A DNA stretch of 64,000 nucleotides from JADJPO01 sp963750395. Lineage in GTDB: Bacteria > Actinomycetota > Actinomycetes > Actinomycetales > Kineosporiaceae. The stretch covers positions 62,001 through 126,000 of the forward strand of contig CAVVQM010000017.1 in assembly GCA_963750395.1 (NCBI GenBank), in the 5' to 3' direction. Below, piece after piece: positions 36,542-44,196 of this stretch; within the stretch, counting starts at the first letter, position 1; every line of letters starts with the position of its first letter. The notes under the pieces are model-generated. The model ran no database searches. It saw nothing but the letters and a program-made list of their open reading frames with translations, and was not told the origin of the DNA. The position numbers and the translations under genes were made by a program.

Positions 36542-37202
36542 GTCCGCTTCTGAGTCTGCCGCGGCCGCGGTGCCTCGCCTGATCGAGACCCCGGCCGGGA
36601 CGGCGCGGCTGACCGAGCACCCGCCCGCCGCGGGTGCCGGCGGTGACGAACCGGCCGGGACCCTGGTCCTCGGGCACGGCGCGGGCGGGGGGATCGAGGC
36701 GGTCGACCTGGTCGCGGTCACCGGCGCCGCGCGGCGGGCCGGATGGCGGGTCCTGCTCCTGGAGCAGCCGTGGCGGGTGGCCGGCAAGCGGGTGGCCGCC
36801 CCGCCGCCGCGACTGGATCAGGCCGCGCTCGCCGTCCTGACCGGTCTCGACCGCTCTGGTCCGCTGGTGCTCGCAGGGCGCAGCGCGGGGGCGCGGGTCG
36901 CCTGTCGTATCTCCGCCGCGCTGGCCGCCGACGCCGTGATCGCGCTGGCGTTCCCGCTGCACCCGCCCGGCCGTCCCGAGCGCAGCCGCGCGGACGAACT
37001 GGCGCTGGCGCCGGCGCGGCTGCTCGTCGTCCAGGGTCACCGAGACCCCTTCGGCACCCCCCACGAGATCCGAGCGGCTCTGGCCGGCGTGGGTCGATCC
37101 GATACCGAGGTGGCGGCCGTGGACGGCGATCACGGACTGAAGGCGGGCGTGCACAGTGTGGCGGCCACGGTGACGGCGTACCTGGATGGGCTCGCCGGCT
37201 GA
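36525..37202 (+). CDS. Alpha/beta-hydrolase family protein (KANL3/Tex30-like)
   Basis: A 225-residue alpha/beta-hydrolase fold protein. The oxyanion-loop segment is LVLGHGAGGGIEAVDLVAV, the nucleophile elbow is VLAGRSAGARVA with Ser in GRSAG, an acid is near VVQGHRDPFG and the histidine is in AVDGDHGLKAG. These three fit a complete catalytic triad. The small size and motif spacing match the KANL3/Tex30-like bacterial group, whose substrates are unknown. ATG 36525 overlaps the SRAP gene, so the two genes are probably co-expressed. Confidence 0.82.
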   Translation: MSPSSESASESAAAAVPRLIETPAGTARLTEHPPAAGAGGDEPAGTLVLGHGAGGGIEAVDLVAVTGAARRAGWRVLLLEQPWRVAGKRVAAPPPRLDQAALAVLTGLDRSGPLVLAGRSAGARVACRISAALAADAVIALAFPLHPPGRPERSRADELALAPARLLVVQGHRDPFGTPHEIRAALAGVGRSDTEVAAVDGDHGLKAGVHSVAATVTAYLDGLAG

Positions 37203-37235
37203 GTCCGGGGCCGTCCGAATCGGGTCGCCCCCGGT

Positions 37236-37262
37236 GGAATGAGAGCGTTGCCGCCCGGCGTT
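37236..37262 (+). promoter_or_regulatory. Candidate SigR-type promoter
   Basis: GGAAT at 37236-37240 and GTT at 37260-37262 are separated by 19 bases, which fits the consensus of the SigR/SigH family (GGAAT, 18-19 bases, GTT). The position upstream of the sigR-like gene agrees with the known autoregulation of such genes. Confidence 0.55.
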
Positions 37263-37460
37263 GCGCACCCCAGGGACGGCGGAGGGTTCTCCTGGCGTCC
37301 AGACCGGTTGCAGACAGGTTCGCGGAGAGGAGCACCCGTGCTGGTCGCGGTGGCGGGCGATGCCCCACAGACGGAACCGGACGGCGGTGTCGGCTCGGCA
37401 GGTCTGGCGACCAGGGTCCTGACAGGTGAGGTGCCCGAGCGGGCGCTAGGCTCGTTCGTG

Positions 37461-38087
37461 ATGAGCGACGACGACGAATCGGTGGATCGGGCGCCGGCCG
37501 ACGAGAGCACCGACGAGCGTGCGGCCCGCTTCGAGCGCGATGCGCTGCAGTACCTCGACCAGCTCTACTCGGCCGCCCTGCGCATGACGCGCAACGCCAC
37601 CGATGCCGAGGATCTCGTCCAGGAGACCTTCGCCAAGGCGTTCGCCGCGTTCCACCAGTACCGCCCCGGGACCAATCTGAAGGCGTGGCTGTACCGGATC
37701 CTGACCAACGCCTACATCAACAGCTACCGCAAGAAGCAGCGGGAACCGCAGCAGTCCGGCGGTGAGGACATCGAGGACTGGCAGCTGGCCCGTGCCGAGT
37801 CCCACACCTCCACGGGTCTGCGCTCGGCGGAGGCGGAGGCACTGGACCGACTGCCCGACTCCGACGTCAAGGACGCCCTGAAGCAGATCCCGGAGGAGTT
37901 CCGGATCGCGGTCTACCTGGCCGACGTCGAGGGCTTCGCCTACAAGGAGATCGCCGAGATCATGGGCACTCCGATCGGGACCGTGATGTCACGGCTGCAC
38001 CGCGGCCGACGTCAGCTGCGAGAGCTGCTCACCGACTACGCGCGCGAGCGAGGGCTGGCCGGCGCCACCACCGAGGGCGGTGCCTGA
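37461..38087 (+). CDS. sigR: ECF sigma factor SigR/SigH
   Basis: A 208-residue thiol-oxidative-stress sigma factor. Region 2 has DAEDLVQETFAKAFAAFHQY, then GTNLKAWLYRILTNAYINSY and a RKKQREP segment; region 4 has AYKEIAEIMGTPIGTVMSRL then HRGRRQLRELL. This is the SigR/SigH class that controls thioredoxin and mycothiol genes. ATG 37461 matches usual annotation but has a weak ribosome binding site. An in-frame GTG at 37338 with GGAGAGGAG just upstream would add 41 residues, as in the SigR' isoform of Streptomyces. The stop overlaps the rsrA start by one base. Confidence 0.93.
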   Translation: MSDDDESVDRAPADESTDERAARFERDALQYLDQLYSAALRMTRNATDAEDLVQETFAKAFAAFHQYRPGTNLKAWLYRILTNAYINSYRKKQREPQQSGGEDIEDWQLARAESHTSTGLRSAEAEALDRLPDSDVKDALKQIPEEFRIAVYLADVEGFAYKEIAEIMGTPIGTVMSRLHRGRRQLRELLTDYARERGLAGATTEGGA

Positions 38088-38353
38088 TGAGCTGCGGCAA
38101 CCCGCATGAGGTGGACTGCGACGAGGTGCTGAGCCGTCTGGAGGAGTACCTCGACGGTGAACTGTCCTCGCTCGACGTGGGCCGGATCCGTCAGCACCTC
38201 GACGAGTGCGGGCCCTGTCTGGGCGAGTTCGCCGTCGAGGACACCTTCCGCGCCCTGTTGCGCCGCAGCTGTGCCTGTGAGCCGGCGCCGGAGGCGTTGC
38301 GCACCAGGATCATGGTGCAGATCACGCAGGTCCGGCTCCGGCTCGACGGCTGA
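38087..38353 (+). CDS. rsrA: Zinc redox-sensing anti-sigma factor RsrA
   Basis: An 88-residue cytosolic anti-sigma factor of the mycothiol-system type. The zinc anti-sigma core is RQHLDECGPCLGEF (H-x3-C-x2-C), with additional N-terminal Cys3 and Cys11 (MSCGNPHEVDCDEVL) and CAC near residue 62. In the Streptomyces protein, disulfide formation between zinc-site cysteines ejects zinc and frees SigR. The start codon shares its A with the sigR stop (TGATG), so translation is coupled and the ratio of the two proteins is fixed. Confidence 0.93.
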   Translation: MSCGNPHEVDCDEVLSRLEEYLDGELSSLDVGRIRQHLDECGPCLGEFAVEDTFRALLRRSCACEPAPEALRTRIMVQITQVRLRLDG

Positions 38354-38395
38354 GGCCGGCGGCCGCCGGGGCGGGACCCATCGGTCCGGCAGGCC

Positions 38396-38470
38396 TCAGG
38401 CGTTGGGACGCTTGCCGTGGTTGGCGGCATTGCCCTTGCGGGAGCGGCGCTTGCGGGCTCGACGGCTCAT
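38396..38470 (-). CDS. 50S ribosomal protein bL37-like
   Basis: A 24-residue, highly basic protein, MSRRARKRRSRKGNAANHGK then RPNA, with an AGGAG site upstream of the ATG at 38468-38470. Length, composition and the ANHGKRPNA end match the small actinobacterial ribosomal protein bL37 described in mycobacterial 50S structures, and the position next to sigR-rsrA is the expected one. It would sit in the large subunit. It is convergent with rsrA, 42 bases apart. Confidence 0.85.
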   Translation of the reverse strand: MSRRARKRRSRKGNAANHGKRPNA

Positions 38471-38713
38471 CGTCGTCTCCTGATCTGTTCGGCTCGTCCG
38501 GCCGGACGGTCCGGCGGGTGTGCGACCGCCCGGGGACGGCGCGGCCCGGTCATCCTGGCACACTCCCCGCATCGCTGATCGGCGCGACCCCGTGCTGGGA
38601 CCAATGACCTCATCCGGGCGGCGACGGGGCTGCCAGACTGGCGAGGATCGGAGCCGTCGTGGCCATCGCCGCCCGCGCCAATCCCACCCCCCGCCGACGA
38701 CCGAAGGTGAAAC

Positions 38714-40177
38714 ATGTCCCGAATCCAGGAGCGTCCACCCGTCGTCATCCAGGGCGGCATGGGGGTCGGGGTGTCCTCCTGGCGGCTGGCCTCCGCGGTG
38801 GCCCGCTCAGGTCAGTTGGGCATCGTCTCGGGGACGGCCCTCGACACGGTCCTGGCCCGGCGGCTGCAGGACGGCGACCCCGACGGCGAGATCCGGGAGG
38901 CGATCGACCACTTCCCGCTGCCCGAGATCGGCGAGCGGGTGGTGCAGCGCCACTGGCGTGCCGGGGGTCGCGCAGGGGCGCCCTACGCACCCGTTCCCCG
39001 GCTGGGGCTGCGCGGCAACCGCGCGGGAGAGGAACTGCTCGTCGTGGGCGCCTTCGTCGAGGTGTGGCTGGCCAAGAGGGGTCACGACGGCCTGATCGGC
39101 ATCAATCTGCTCGAGAAGATCCAGATGGCGACCCCCGGTACCGTGTACGGCGCCGTGCTGGCCGGTGTGGACGCCGTGGCGATGGGCGCCGGCATCCCCC
39201 GGGAACTGCCGGCCCTGCTGGACGCCTTCGCGGAGCACCGCCCGGGCACCATCACCGTCGACGTGAAGGGCGGCGACGCGGTGTCGCTGACCCTGGACCC
39301 GGCCGATCTCGGAGCCGGCGGACTGGATCCGGTGGCCCGCCCGCCCTTCCTCGCCATCGTCTCGTCCCACATCCTGGCGCAGTTCCTGGCGCGCAACCCC
39401 GACACCCGACCCGACGGATTCGTGGTCGAGGCCCCGGACGCCGGCGGGCACAACGCCCCGCCGCGCGGACGGGTGGTCCTCGACGACGCCGGCGAGCCGG
39501 TCTACGGCCCACGTGACGCGGCCGATCTGTCGGCCATGGTCCGTCTGGGACTCCCGTTCTGGCTGGCCGGCGGGTACGGCGACCCGCGCCAGGTGCGCGC
39601 GGCCCTCGACGCGGGCGCGGCCGGCGTCCAGGTGGGCACGCTGTTCGCGCTGAGCCAGGAGTCCGGCCTGCTGCCCGAGCTGCGCCGCGAGCTGCTCGAT
39701 CGGCTGCGCGCGGGGACCCTGACCGTGCGGACCGATCCGGTCGCCTCGCCGACCGGGTTCCCGTTCAAGGTGGCCGAACTGCCCGGCACGCTCGCCGACC
39801 CGGCGGTCCGCGACGAGCGCCCGCGGCTCTGCGATCTGGGCTACCTGCGCCAGCCCTACGCCCGGCCGAACGGCGCGATCGGATACCGCTGCCCGGCGGA
39901 GCCCGTGGACGTCTACGTCCGCAAGGGTGGCGACGCCGCCGACTGCGAGGGTGCGCAGTGCCTGTGCAACGCCTTGACCAGCGATGTCGGCCTGGCGCAG
40001 AACCGGCGCGACGGGTACGACGAGCCCCCGCTGTTGACGCTGGGGTCCGACCTGGACGGCGCCCGCCTGCTGGACGCCGAGCGCCGGGCCGGCGGCCACG
40101 AGCGGCCCGGTTGGACCGCCGCCGAGGCGATCGCCTGGCTGCTGCAGTCCTCGACCGTGGGGTCCACCGCCGACTGA
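38714..40177 (+). CDS. Nitronate monooxygenase-family FMN protein
   Basis: A 487-residue TIM-barrel flavoprotein of the 2-nitropropane dioxygenase-like family. The N-terminus PPVVIQGGMGVGVSSWRLAS is the FMN-binding start; later GFVVEAPDAGGHNAP holds the family's AGGH motif and FWLAGGYGDPRQVRAALDAG with VQVGTLFALSQESG is the phosphate-binding end. The C-terminal 110 residues, with a Cys-rich VRKGGDAADCEGAQCLCNAL, extend beyond the usual 330-residue enzyme and may carry a metal or cluster site. Substrate not known. ATG 38714 follows GAAGG. Confidence 0.85.
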   Translation: MSRIQERPPVVIQGGMGVGVSSWRLASAVARSGQLGIVSGTALDTVLARRLQDGDPDGEIREAIDHFPLPEIGERVVQRHWRAGGRAGAPYAPVPRLGLRGNRAGEELLVVGAFVEVWLAKRGHDGLIGINLLEKIQMATPGTVYGAVLAGVDAVAMGAGIPRELPALLDAFAEHRPGTITVDVKGGDAVSLTLDPADLGAGGLDPVARPPFLAIVSSHILAQFLARNPDTRPDGFVVEAPDAGGHNAPPRGRVVLDDAGEPVYGPRDAADLSAMVRLGLPFWLAGGYGDPRQVRAALDAGAAGVQVGTLFALSQESGLLPELRRELLDRLRAGTLTVRTDPVASPTGFPFKVAELPGTLADPAVRDERPRLCDLGYLRQPYARPNGAIGYRCPAEPVDVYVRKGGDAADCEGAQCLCNALTSDVGLAQNRRDGYDEPPLLTLGSDLDGARLLDAERRAGGHERPGWTAAEAIAWLLQSSTVGSTAD

Positions 40178-40217
40178 ACCAGGCCGACCGAACCAGGCCG
40201 ACCGAACCAGGCCGGCT
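40176..40217. repeat. Three 14-bp tandem repeats
   Basis: GAACCAGGCCGACC is repeated at 40176 and 40190, with a third copy at 40204 diverging in its last bases. The array lies between the stop of the nitronate monooxygenase-like gene and the start of the PilT-like gene. Confidence 0.85.
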
Positions 40218-40251
40218 CAAGGCGCCGAGCCCCTCGGCCGATGGGGCATCC

Positions 40252-41364
40252 GTGAGCGACAACATCGTCGAGCAGTCCCCGCCGACCAGGGTCGGCCCGT
40301 ACCTGCAGGCATTGTCCGACCTGCTCGGGTCCGACCTGCACTGCAAGGTGGGTTCGCCCCCGCGGATCAGGATCGACGGGCGGCTGCGTCGTCTGGACGC
40401 CGCGGTGCTGACGCCCGAGGACACCGAGGCGATGCTGAGCGAGATCCTGACCCGCGACGACATGCGCGAGCAGTTCGCCAGGTCGAACGAGGCCGACTTC
40501 GCCTACGCGGTCGCCGGGATCGGTCGCTTCCGGGTGAACGCGTTCCGGGCCCGCGGATCGGTGGGCATGGTCTTCCGCCGGGTTGCGGTCGGCGCGCTGC
40601 CGCTGGAGACCCTGGGCATGCCCGACGCCGTCGCGGCGCTGGCCCTCGAGCCGCGCGGCCTGGTGCTGGTCACCGGCCCGACCGGGTCGGGCAAGACCAC
40701 CACGTTGTCCAGCATGGTCGACCTGATCAACCGCACCCGCGAGGTGCATGTGGTGACCATCGAGGATCCGATCGAGGTCCTGCACGAGGACAACCTGGCG
40801 ATGGTGAACCAGCGGGAGATCTCGGTGGACACCGACGACTTCTCCCGGGCGATGCGGGCCGCGATGCGCCAGGACCCGGACGTCATCCTGGTCGGCGAGA
40901 TGCGCGACGAGGAGACCGTGAAGGCGGCCCTTGCGGCCGCCGAGACGGGGCACTTCGTGATGAGCACCCTGCACACCACGGACGCCCGCGAGACCGTCAC
41001 CCGCATCATCGACTTCTTCGCCGTGCACGAGCAGCGCCAGGTCCGCCTGACCCTGGCCAGTGTGTTGCGCGGGGTGATCTGTCAGCGGCTGGTTCCCCGT
41101 GCGGACGGCAAGGGCCGGAGCGTGGTCGCCGAGATCTGCGTCAACAACGGACGGATCCGGGAGGCGATCGTCGACCCGGACAAGACCAGCAGCATCGAGG
41201 AACTGGTCGGCGACGGCAGTTTCTACGGCATGCAGACCTTCGACCAGCACCTGGTCGCGCTGCTGCGTGACGGCGTGATCCGGCTGCAGGACGCGCTGAA
41301 CGCCTCGAGCAATCCGCACGACCTGCAGGTGGAGCTGCGCAGGCAGGGGCTCGTGGTCGCCTGA
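40252..41364 (+). CDS. PilT-like twitching-motility/secretion ATPase
   Basis: A 370-residue hexameric AAA-type ATPase of the PilT/GspE superfamily. The N-terminal PAS-like domain has LLGSDLHCKVGSPPRIRIDG; the ATPase core has Walker A VLVTGPTGSGKTTTLSSMVD, the Asp box VVTIEDPIEVLH, Walker B QDPDVILVGEMRDEETVKAA, and the His box HFVMSTLHTTDARETVTRII. PilT retracts type IV pili, but no pilin, PilB, PilC or prepilin peptidase gene lies nearby. GTG 40252 is the best available start; 14-bp repeats just upstream leave little room for a longer N-terminus. Role as a lone gene is unclear. Confidence 0.88.
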   Translation: MSDNIVEQSPPTRVGPYLQALSDLLGSDLHCKVGSPPRIRIDGRLRRLDAAVLTPEDTEAMLSEILTRDDMREQFARSNEADFAYAVAGIGRFRVNAFRARGSVGMVFRRVAVGALPLETLGMPDAVAALALEPRGLVLVTGPTGSGKTTTLSSMVDLINRTREVHVVTIEDPIEVLHEDNLAMVNQREISVDTDDFSRAMRAAMRQDPDVILVGEMRDEETVKAALAAAETGHFVMSTLHTTDARETVTRIIDFFAVHEQRQVRLTLASVLRGVICQRLVPRADGKGRSVVAEICVNNGRIREAIVDPDKTSSIEELVGDGSFYGMQTFDQHLVALLRDGVIRLQDALNASSNPHDLQVELRRQGLVVA

Positions 41365-41393
41365 CGGCACCCGCTTCGCCCTAGGCTGACCGC

Positions 41394-41807
41394 GTGTTGA
41401 CGGCGCGGCTCACCTTCACGGTCGACGGGGAGGACACCGCCCGTGCGCTGGGCAGCGGAGACCTCGAGATCCTGGCCACCCCGCGGCTGCTCGCCTGGTG
41501 CGAGGCGGCGACGTGCCAGGCGGCCCGGTCCCGACTCGGCGACGACGCCGCAGCGCGCACGAGTGTGGGCACCCGGGTCCAGCTCGACCATCTGCTGGCC
41601 ACCCCGGTCGGGGTCCTCGTCGAGGTGAGCGCCGAACCGGTGCACTTCGACGGCCGGCTCCTCGAGTTCGACGTCACCGCGATCGATCATGCCGGCCCGG
41701 ACGGCGCGGAGCGCCTCGTGGCGACCGGCCGGGTGCGCCGTGTGGTCGTGGACCGCGATCGCTTCCTGGCCCGCCTGCCGCAGGCCGCCGACGACCGGGG
41801 TCCGTGA
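41394..41807 (+). CDS. Hot-dog fold thioesterase family protein
   Basis: A 137-residue protein resembling the FlK-type thioesterase/dehydratase hot-dog group. The start VDGEDTARALGSGDLEILAT followed by PRLLAWCEAAT, then VGTRVQLDHLLATPVGVLVE and the strand VTAIDHAG, matches this fold. The likely acid/nucleophile is the E of WCEAAT with the His of LDHL. Such proteins hydrolyse acyl-CoA or remove toxic acyl groups; the substrate is unknown. GTG 41394 is the only suitable start. Its stop overlaps the next ATG (TGATG). Confidence 0.75.
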   Translation: MLTARLTFTVDGEDTARALGSGDLEILATPRLLAWCEAATCQAARSRLGDDAAARTSVGTRVQLDHLLATPVGVLVEVSAEPVHFDGRLLEFDVTAIDHAGPDGAERLVATGRVRRVVVDRDRFLARLPQAADDRGP

Positions 41808-42667
41808 TGAGCTACCCGATCATCGGTGCCCTCGTCGCCGCGCTGCTGTTCGCCGGCGCGAACAACTTCCAGCGTCGGGCGGCCGGCGCCGACCGGCACG
41901 CGGACGCCGGTCCGTTCAGGCTGATGCTCCGGCTCCTGGTCACGCCCCGGTGGCTGATCGGTCAGTTGCTCGCCACCGCTGGGCTGTTCTTCCATGCCCG
42001 CGCGCTCACCCAGGGCGGGGTCATCCTCGTCCAATCGGTGATCGCGACCACGCTGGTCTACGCGATCCTCATCGAGGCGGCGGTCGAGCATCGGCGCCTG
42101 CGGCCGCAGGAGCTGATCGGGTCGCTGACCGTGGTGGTCGGGGTGGCCCTGCTCGTCGGGGTGGGCCGGCCCAATGCCACGGGGGAGTTCCGCTCACTGG
42201 GCAGGGCCGTGCTCGTGCTCCTGGTGAGTGCCGCGATCGCGGCCGGGGCCCTATGGGTCTCGCGCCGCCGTCCCCGGGGTCGTCGAACGGCACTGATCCT
42301 GGGCGCCGCGGCGGGGGCCAGCTTCGCCCTGGACGCCGTCTTCCTGCGCGCCGCGGCCGGCGCCCTCTCGCCGCTCGACCAGCCCGTGCTGGTGGTGAAC
42401 GGTCTCGGCTTCGCCGTGGCCTCGGTCTTCGGCAACATCATCGTGAGCCGCGGGTATCAGAGCGCGCCCCTGCGTCACGTGCTGCCCGGCCTGGCCGCTG
42501 CCGAACCGGTCACGGCGCTCGTCTTCGGCAGCCTGGTCTTCGGCGAGACCTTCGCGGCCGGGTGGGTGGCCGCCACCGGGGCGGTCCTCGGTCTGGCGCT
42601 GATGCTGGTCGGGGTGGTCCTCGGCGCGCTGGGCAGCGCCTACCAGCGCGAGTCGATCCCCGGCTGA
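41807..42667 (+). CDS. DMT/EamA-like integral membrane transporter
   Basis: A 286-residue membrane protein with about nine or ten helices, starting MSYPIIGALVAALLFAGANN. The internal structure is a duplicated set of helices with LIEAAVEHRRLRPQELIGSL in the first half and VTALVFGSLVFGETFAAGWV in the second, the E-x-P/GE pattern of the drug/metabolite transporter superfamily. Substrate unknown. It is translationally coupled to the thioesterase gene and convergent with sodN. Confidence 0.8.
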   Translation: MSYPIIGALVAALLFAGANNFQRRAAGADRHADAGPFRLMLRLLVTPRWLIGQLLATAGLFFHARALTQGGVILVQSVIATTLVYAILIEAAVEHRRLRPQELIGSLTVVVGVALLVGVGRPNATGEFRSLGRAVLVLLVSAAIAAGALWVSRRRPRGRRTALILGAAAGASFALDAVFLRAAAGALSPLDQPVLVVNGLGFAVASVFGNIIVSRGYQSAPLRHVLPGLAAAEPVTALVFGSLVFGETFAAGWVAATGAVLGLALMLVGVVLGALGSAYQRESIPG

Positions 42668-42669
42668 CA

Positions 42670-42686
42670 CGCGGGGGCGTCCCGCG
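42670..42686. terminator. Possible hairpin terminator
   Basis: CGCGGG and CCCGCG separated by GGCGT form a GC-rich six-base-pair hairpin right after the DMT transporter stop and before the convergent sodN end. There is no T-run, so this is only a candidate. Confidence 0.3.
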
Positions 42687-42776
42687 GGCGACGGTGCCGC
42701 GGCGGCGCGACGAGCGAAGGGCGTCACCCGAGGTGGGCGGCACCCTTCGTCGTCGGCACTGCGGTCGTCGCGGTGC

Positions 42777-43196
42777 TCAAGCGGCCTGCTTGGTCTCCCA
42801 GAAGATCGTGTCGATCTCGGCGATCTTGGCCAGCAGCTGATCGGCCACCGCCTCGTCGAGCGATCCCTTGGTGCCGCCCGCACCGGCCAGCTTGGTGGCC
42901 TCGTTGAACAGCTGGTTCAGCTGGGGGTACTTCTCGAAGTGCGGCGGCTTGAAGTAGTCGGTCCACAGCACCCACAGGTGGTGCTTGACCAGCTCGCTGC
43001 GCTCCTCCTTGATCAAGATCGCACGGGCGCGGAAGGCCTCGTCGTCCGAAGCGTGGTACTTGGCGATGATCGCCTTGACCGACTCGGCCTCGATGCGGGC
43101 CTGTGCGGGGTCGTAGACGCCGCAGGGCAGATCGCAGTGGGCGCTCGCCTCGATCGGCCGAACGGCCTTGGTCAGTGCGTCGAGCAGAGCCATCAT
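42777..43196 (-). CDS. sodN: Nickel superoxide dismutase
   Basis: A 139-residue precursor of NiSOD. The mature enzyme begins HCDLPCGVYDPAQARIEAES; its N-terminal His and the two cysteines are the nickel hook that dismutates superoxide. The 19-residue leader MMALLDALTKAVRPIEASA must be removed by SodX to expose His1. The rest is the four-helix bundle (VKAIIAKYHASDDEAFRARA, KHHLWVLWTDYFKPPHFEKY). GGAAGG precedes ATG 43196. The sodX-like gene lies 2.2 kb away, beyond a sigma/membrane-protein pair; Nur-type regulation is expected from the family but no operator was identified. Confidence 0.97.
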   Translation of the reverse strand: MMALLDALTKAVRPIEASAHCDLPCGVYDPAQARIEAESVKAIIAKYHASDDEAFRARAILIKEERSELVKHHLWVLWTDYFKPPHFEKYPQLNQLFNEATKLAGAGGTKGSLDEAVADQLLAKIAEIDTIFWETKQAA

Positions 43197-43491
43197 GCGG
43201 ACACTTCCTTCCTCGGTGTGACTGGATTCGGGTGACCGGCGTGGGTCAGGGGTGGTCCGCAGGGAACGCTACTCCGCTGCCGTGGGGTCCGCTCGACGGG
43301 GGAACCGGACTCAATCCTCGGAGAAATCCGCGCAATTCCGGAGATGTCGCCCTGATACTGAGGCGCTCCGTAATCGACACGATACGCATTGTGTAGAACT
43401 TACGTGCCGATCCGCGGTAGAACAGGGCTCGGACATGCGCGATCGGACGTCGCGGGTGCCGTCCGGGATCCGGCGAATCGGGGGAGGGGTC

Positions 43492-44196
43492 GTGACGAAC
43501 GTCAGTCAGGACACCGACGTCCTGGGTCGTGCGCGAGCCGGCGACGAGCGGGCCTTCCTCGCTCTCTATCGGGCCGCACAGCCGGGTCTGCTGCGCTACC
43601 TGTCGGTGCTGGTCGGCGCCGAGGCCGAGGAGGTGGCGGCCCGGACCTGGGTGCAGGTGAGCAACGAGCTGGCCCGCTTCACCGGCTCACTGGACGAGTT
43701 CCGCGCGTGGGTGGCCGGGATCGGGCGGACCCTGGCGCACGAGTCGATCGACCGCGCGGCGGCGGTCGGCCTGACCACAGAACCGATCGACGTCGTCGGC
43801 GGCCCGACCCCGCCGCGCGCTGCCCGCGCGCTGCAGGCCATCTCGGAGTTGCCCCGGCCCGAGGCGGAGGCGATCACCCTGCGCGCCGTCATGGGTATGG
43901 GTGAGGCGGAGGCGGCCGGTGTCCTGGGCATGGGTCGCACGGCACTGCGGCGCACCGCCGAACGGGGTCTGCGGGCGCTGATCAGGCGGCTGGAGCCGGT
44001 ACCGGCAGCGACCTCCGAGGAACTCTCGGTCGTGGACTCGATCGTGGACCTTCCTGATGAGCGGCGAGCGCGACCGGGCAGCCCCTCCGGCCCCTCGCAC
44101 CGGCTCGACGGCGACCGGGTGCGGGTGAGACGGCTGAACGGGGTCGACCTCGGATCGCCACAGGCCGACCAGTCGGGGATCGAGGTGGCTCGATGA
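43492..44196 (+). CDS. Divergent ECF-type sigma factor
   Basis: A protein of 234 residues with a sigma region 2-like start (DVLGRARAGDERAFLALYRA, GAEAEEVAARTWVQVSNELA) and a region 4-like helix-turn-helix (AITLRAVMGMGEAEAAGVLG then MGRTALRRTAERGLRALI). The usual DxVQETFL core is altered to EEVAARTWVQV, so it belongs to a diverged ECF branch. GTG 43492 has GGGGAGGGG directly upstream; in-frame starts further up lack one. The last 45 residues are a polar extension. Its stop overlaps the start of a membrane protein (ATGA) that may be its regulator. Confidence 0.8.
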   Translation: MTNVSQDTDVLGRARAGDERAFLALYRAAQPGLLRYLSVLVGAEAEEVAARTWVQVSNELARFTGSLDEFRAWVAGIGRTLAHESIDRAAAVGLTTEPIDVVGGPTPPRAARALQAISELPRPEAEAITLRAVMGMGEAEAAGVLGMGRTALRRTAERGLRALIRRLEPVPAATSEELSVVDSIVDLPDERRARPGSPSGPSHRLDGDRVRVRRLNGVDLGSPQADQSGIEVAR

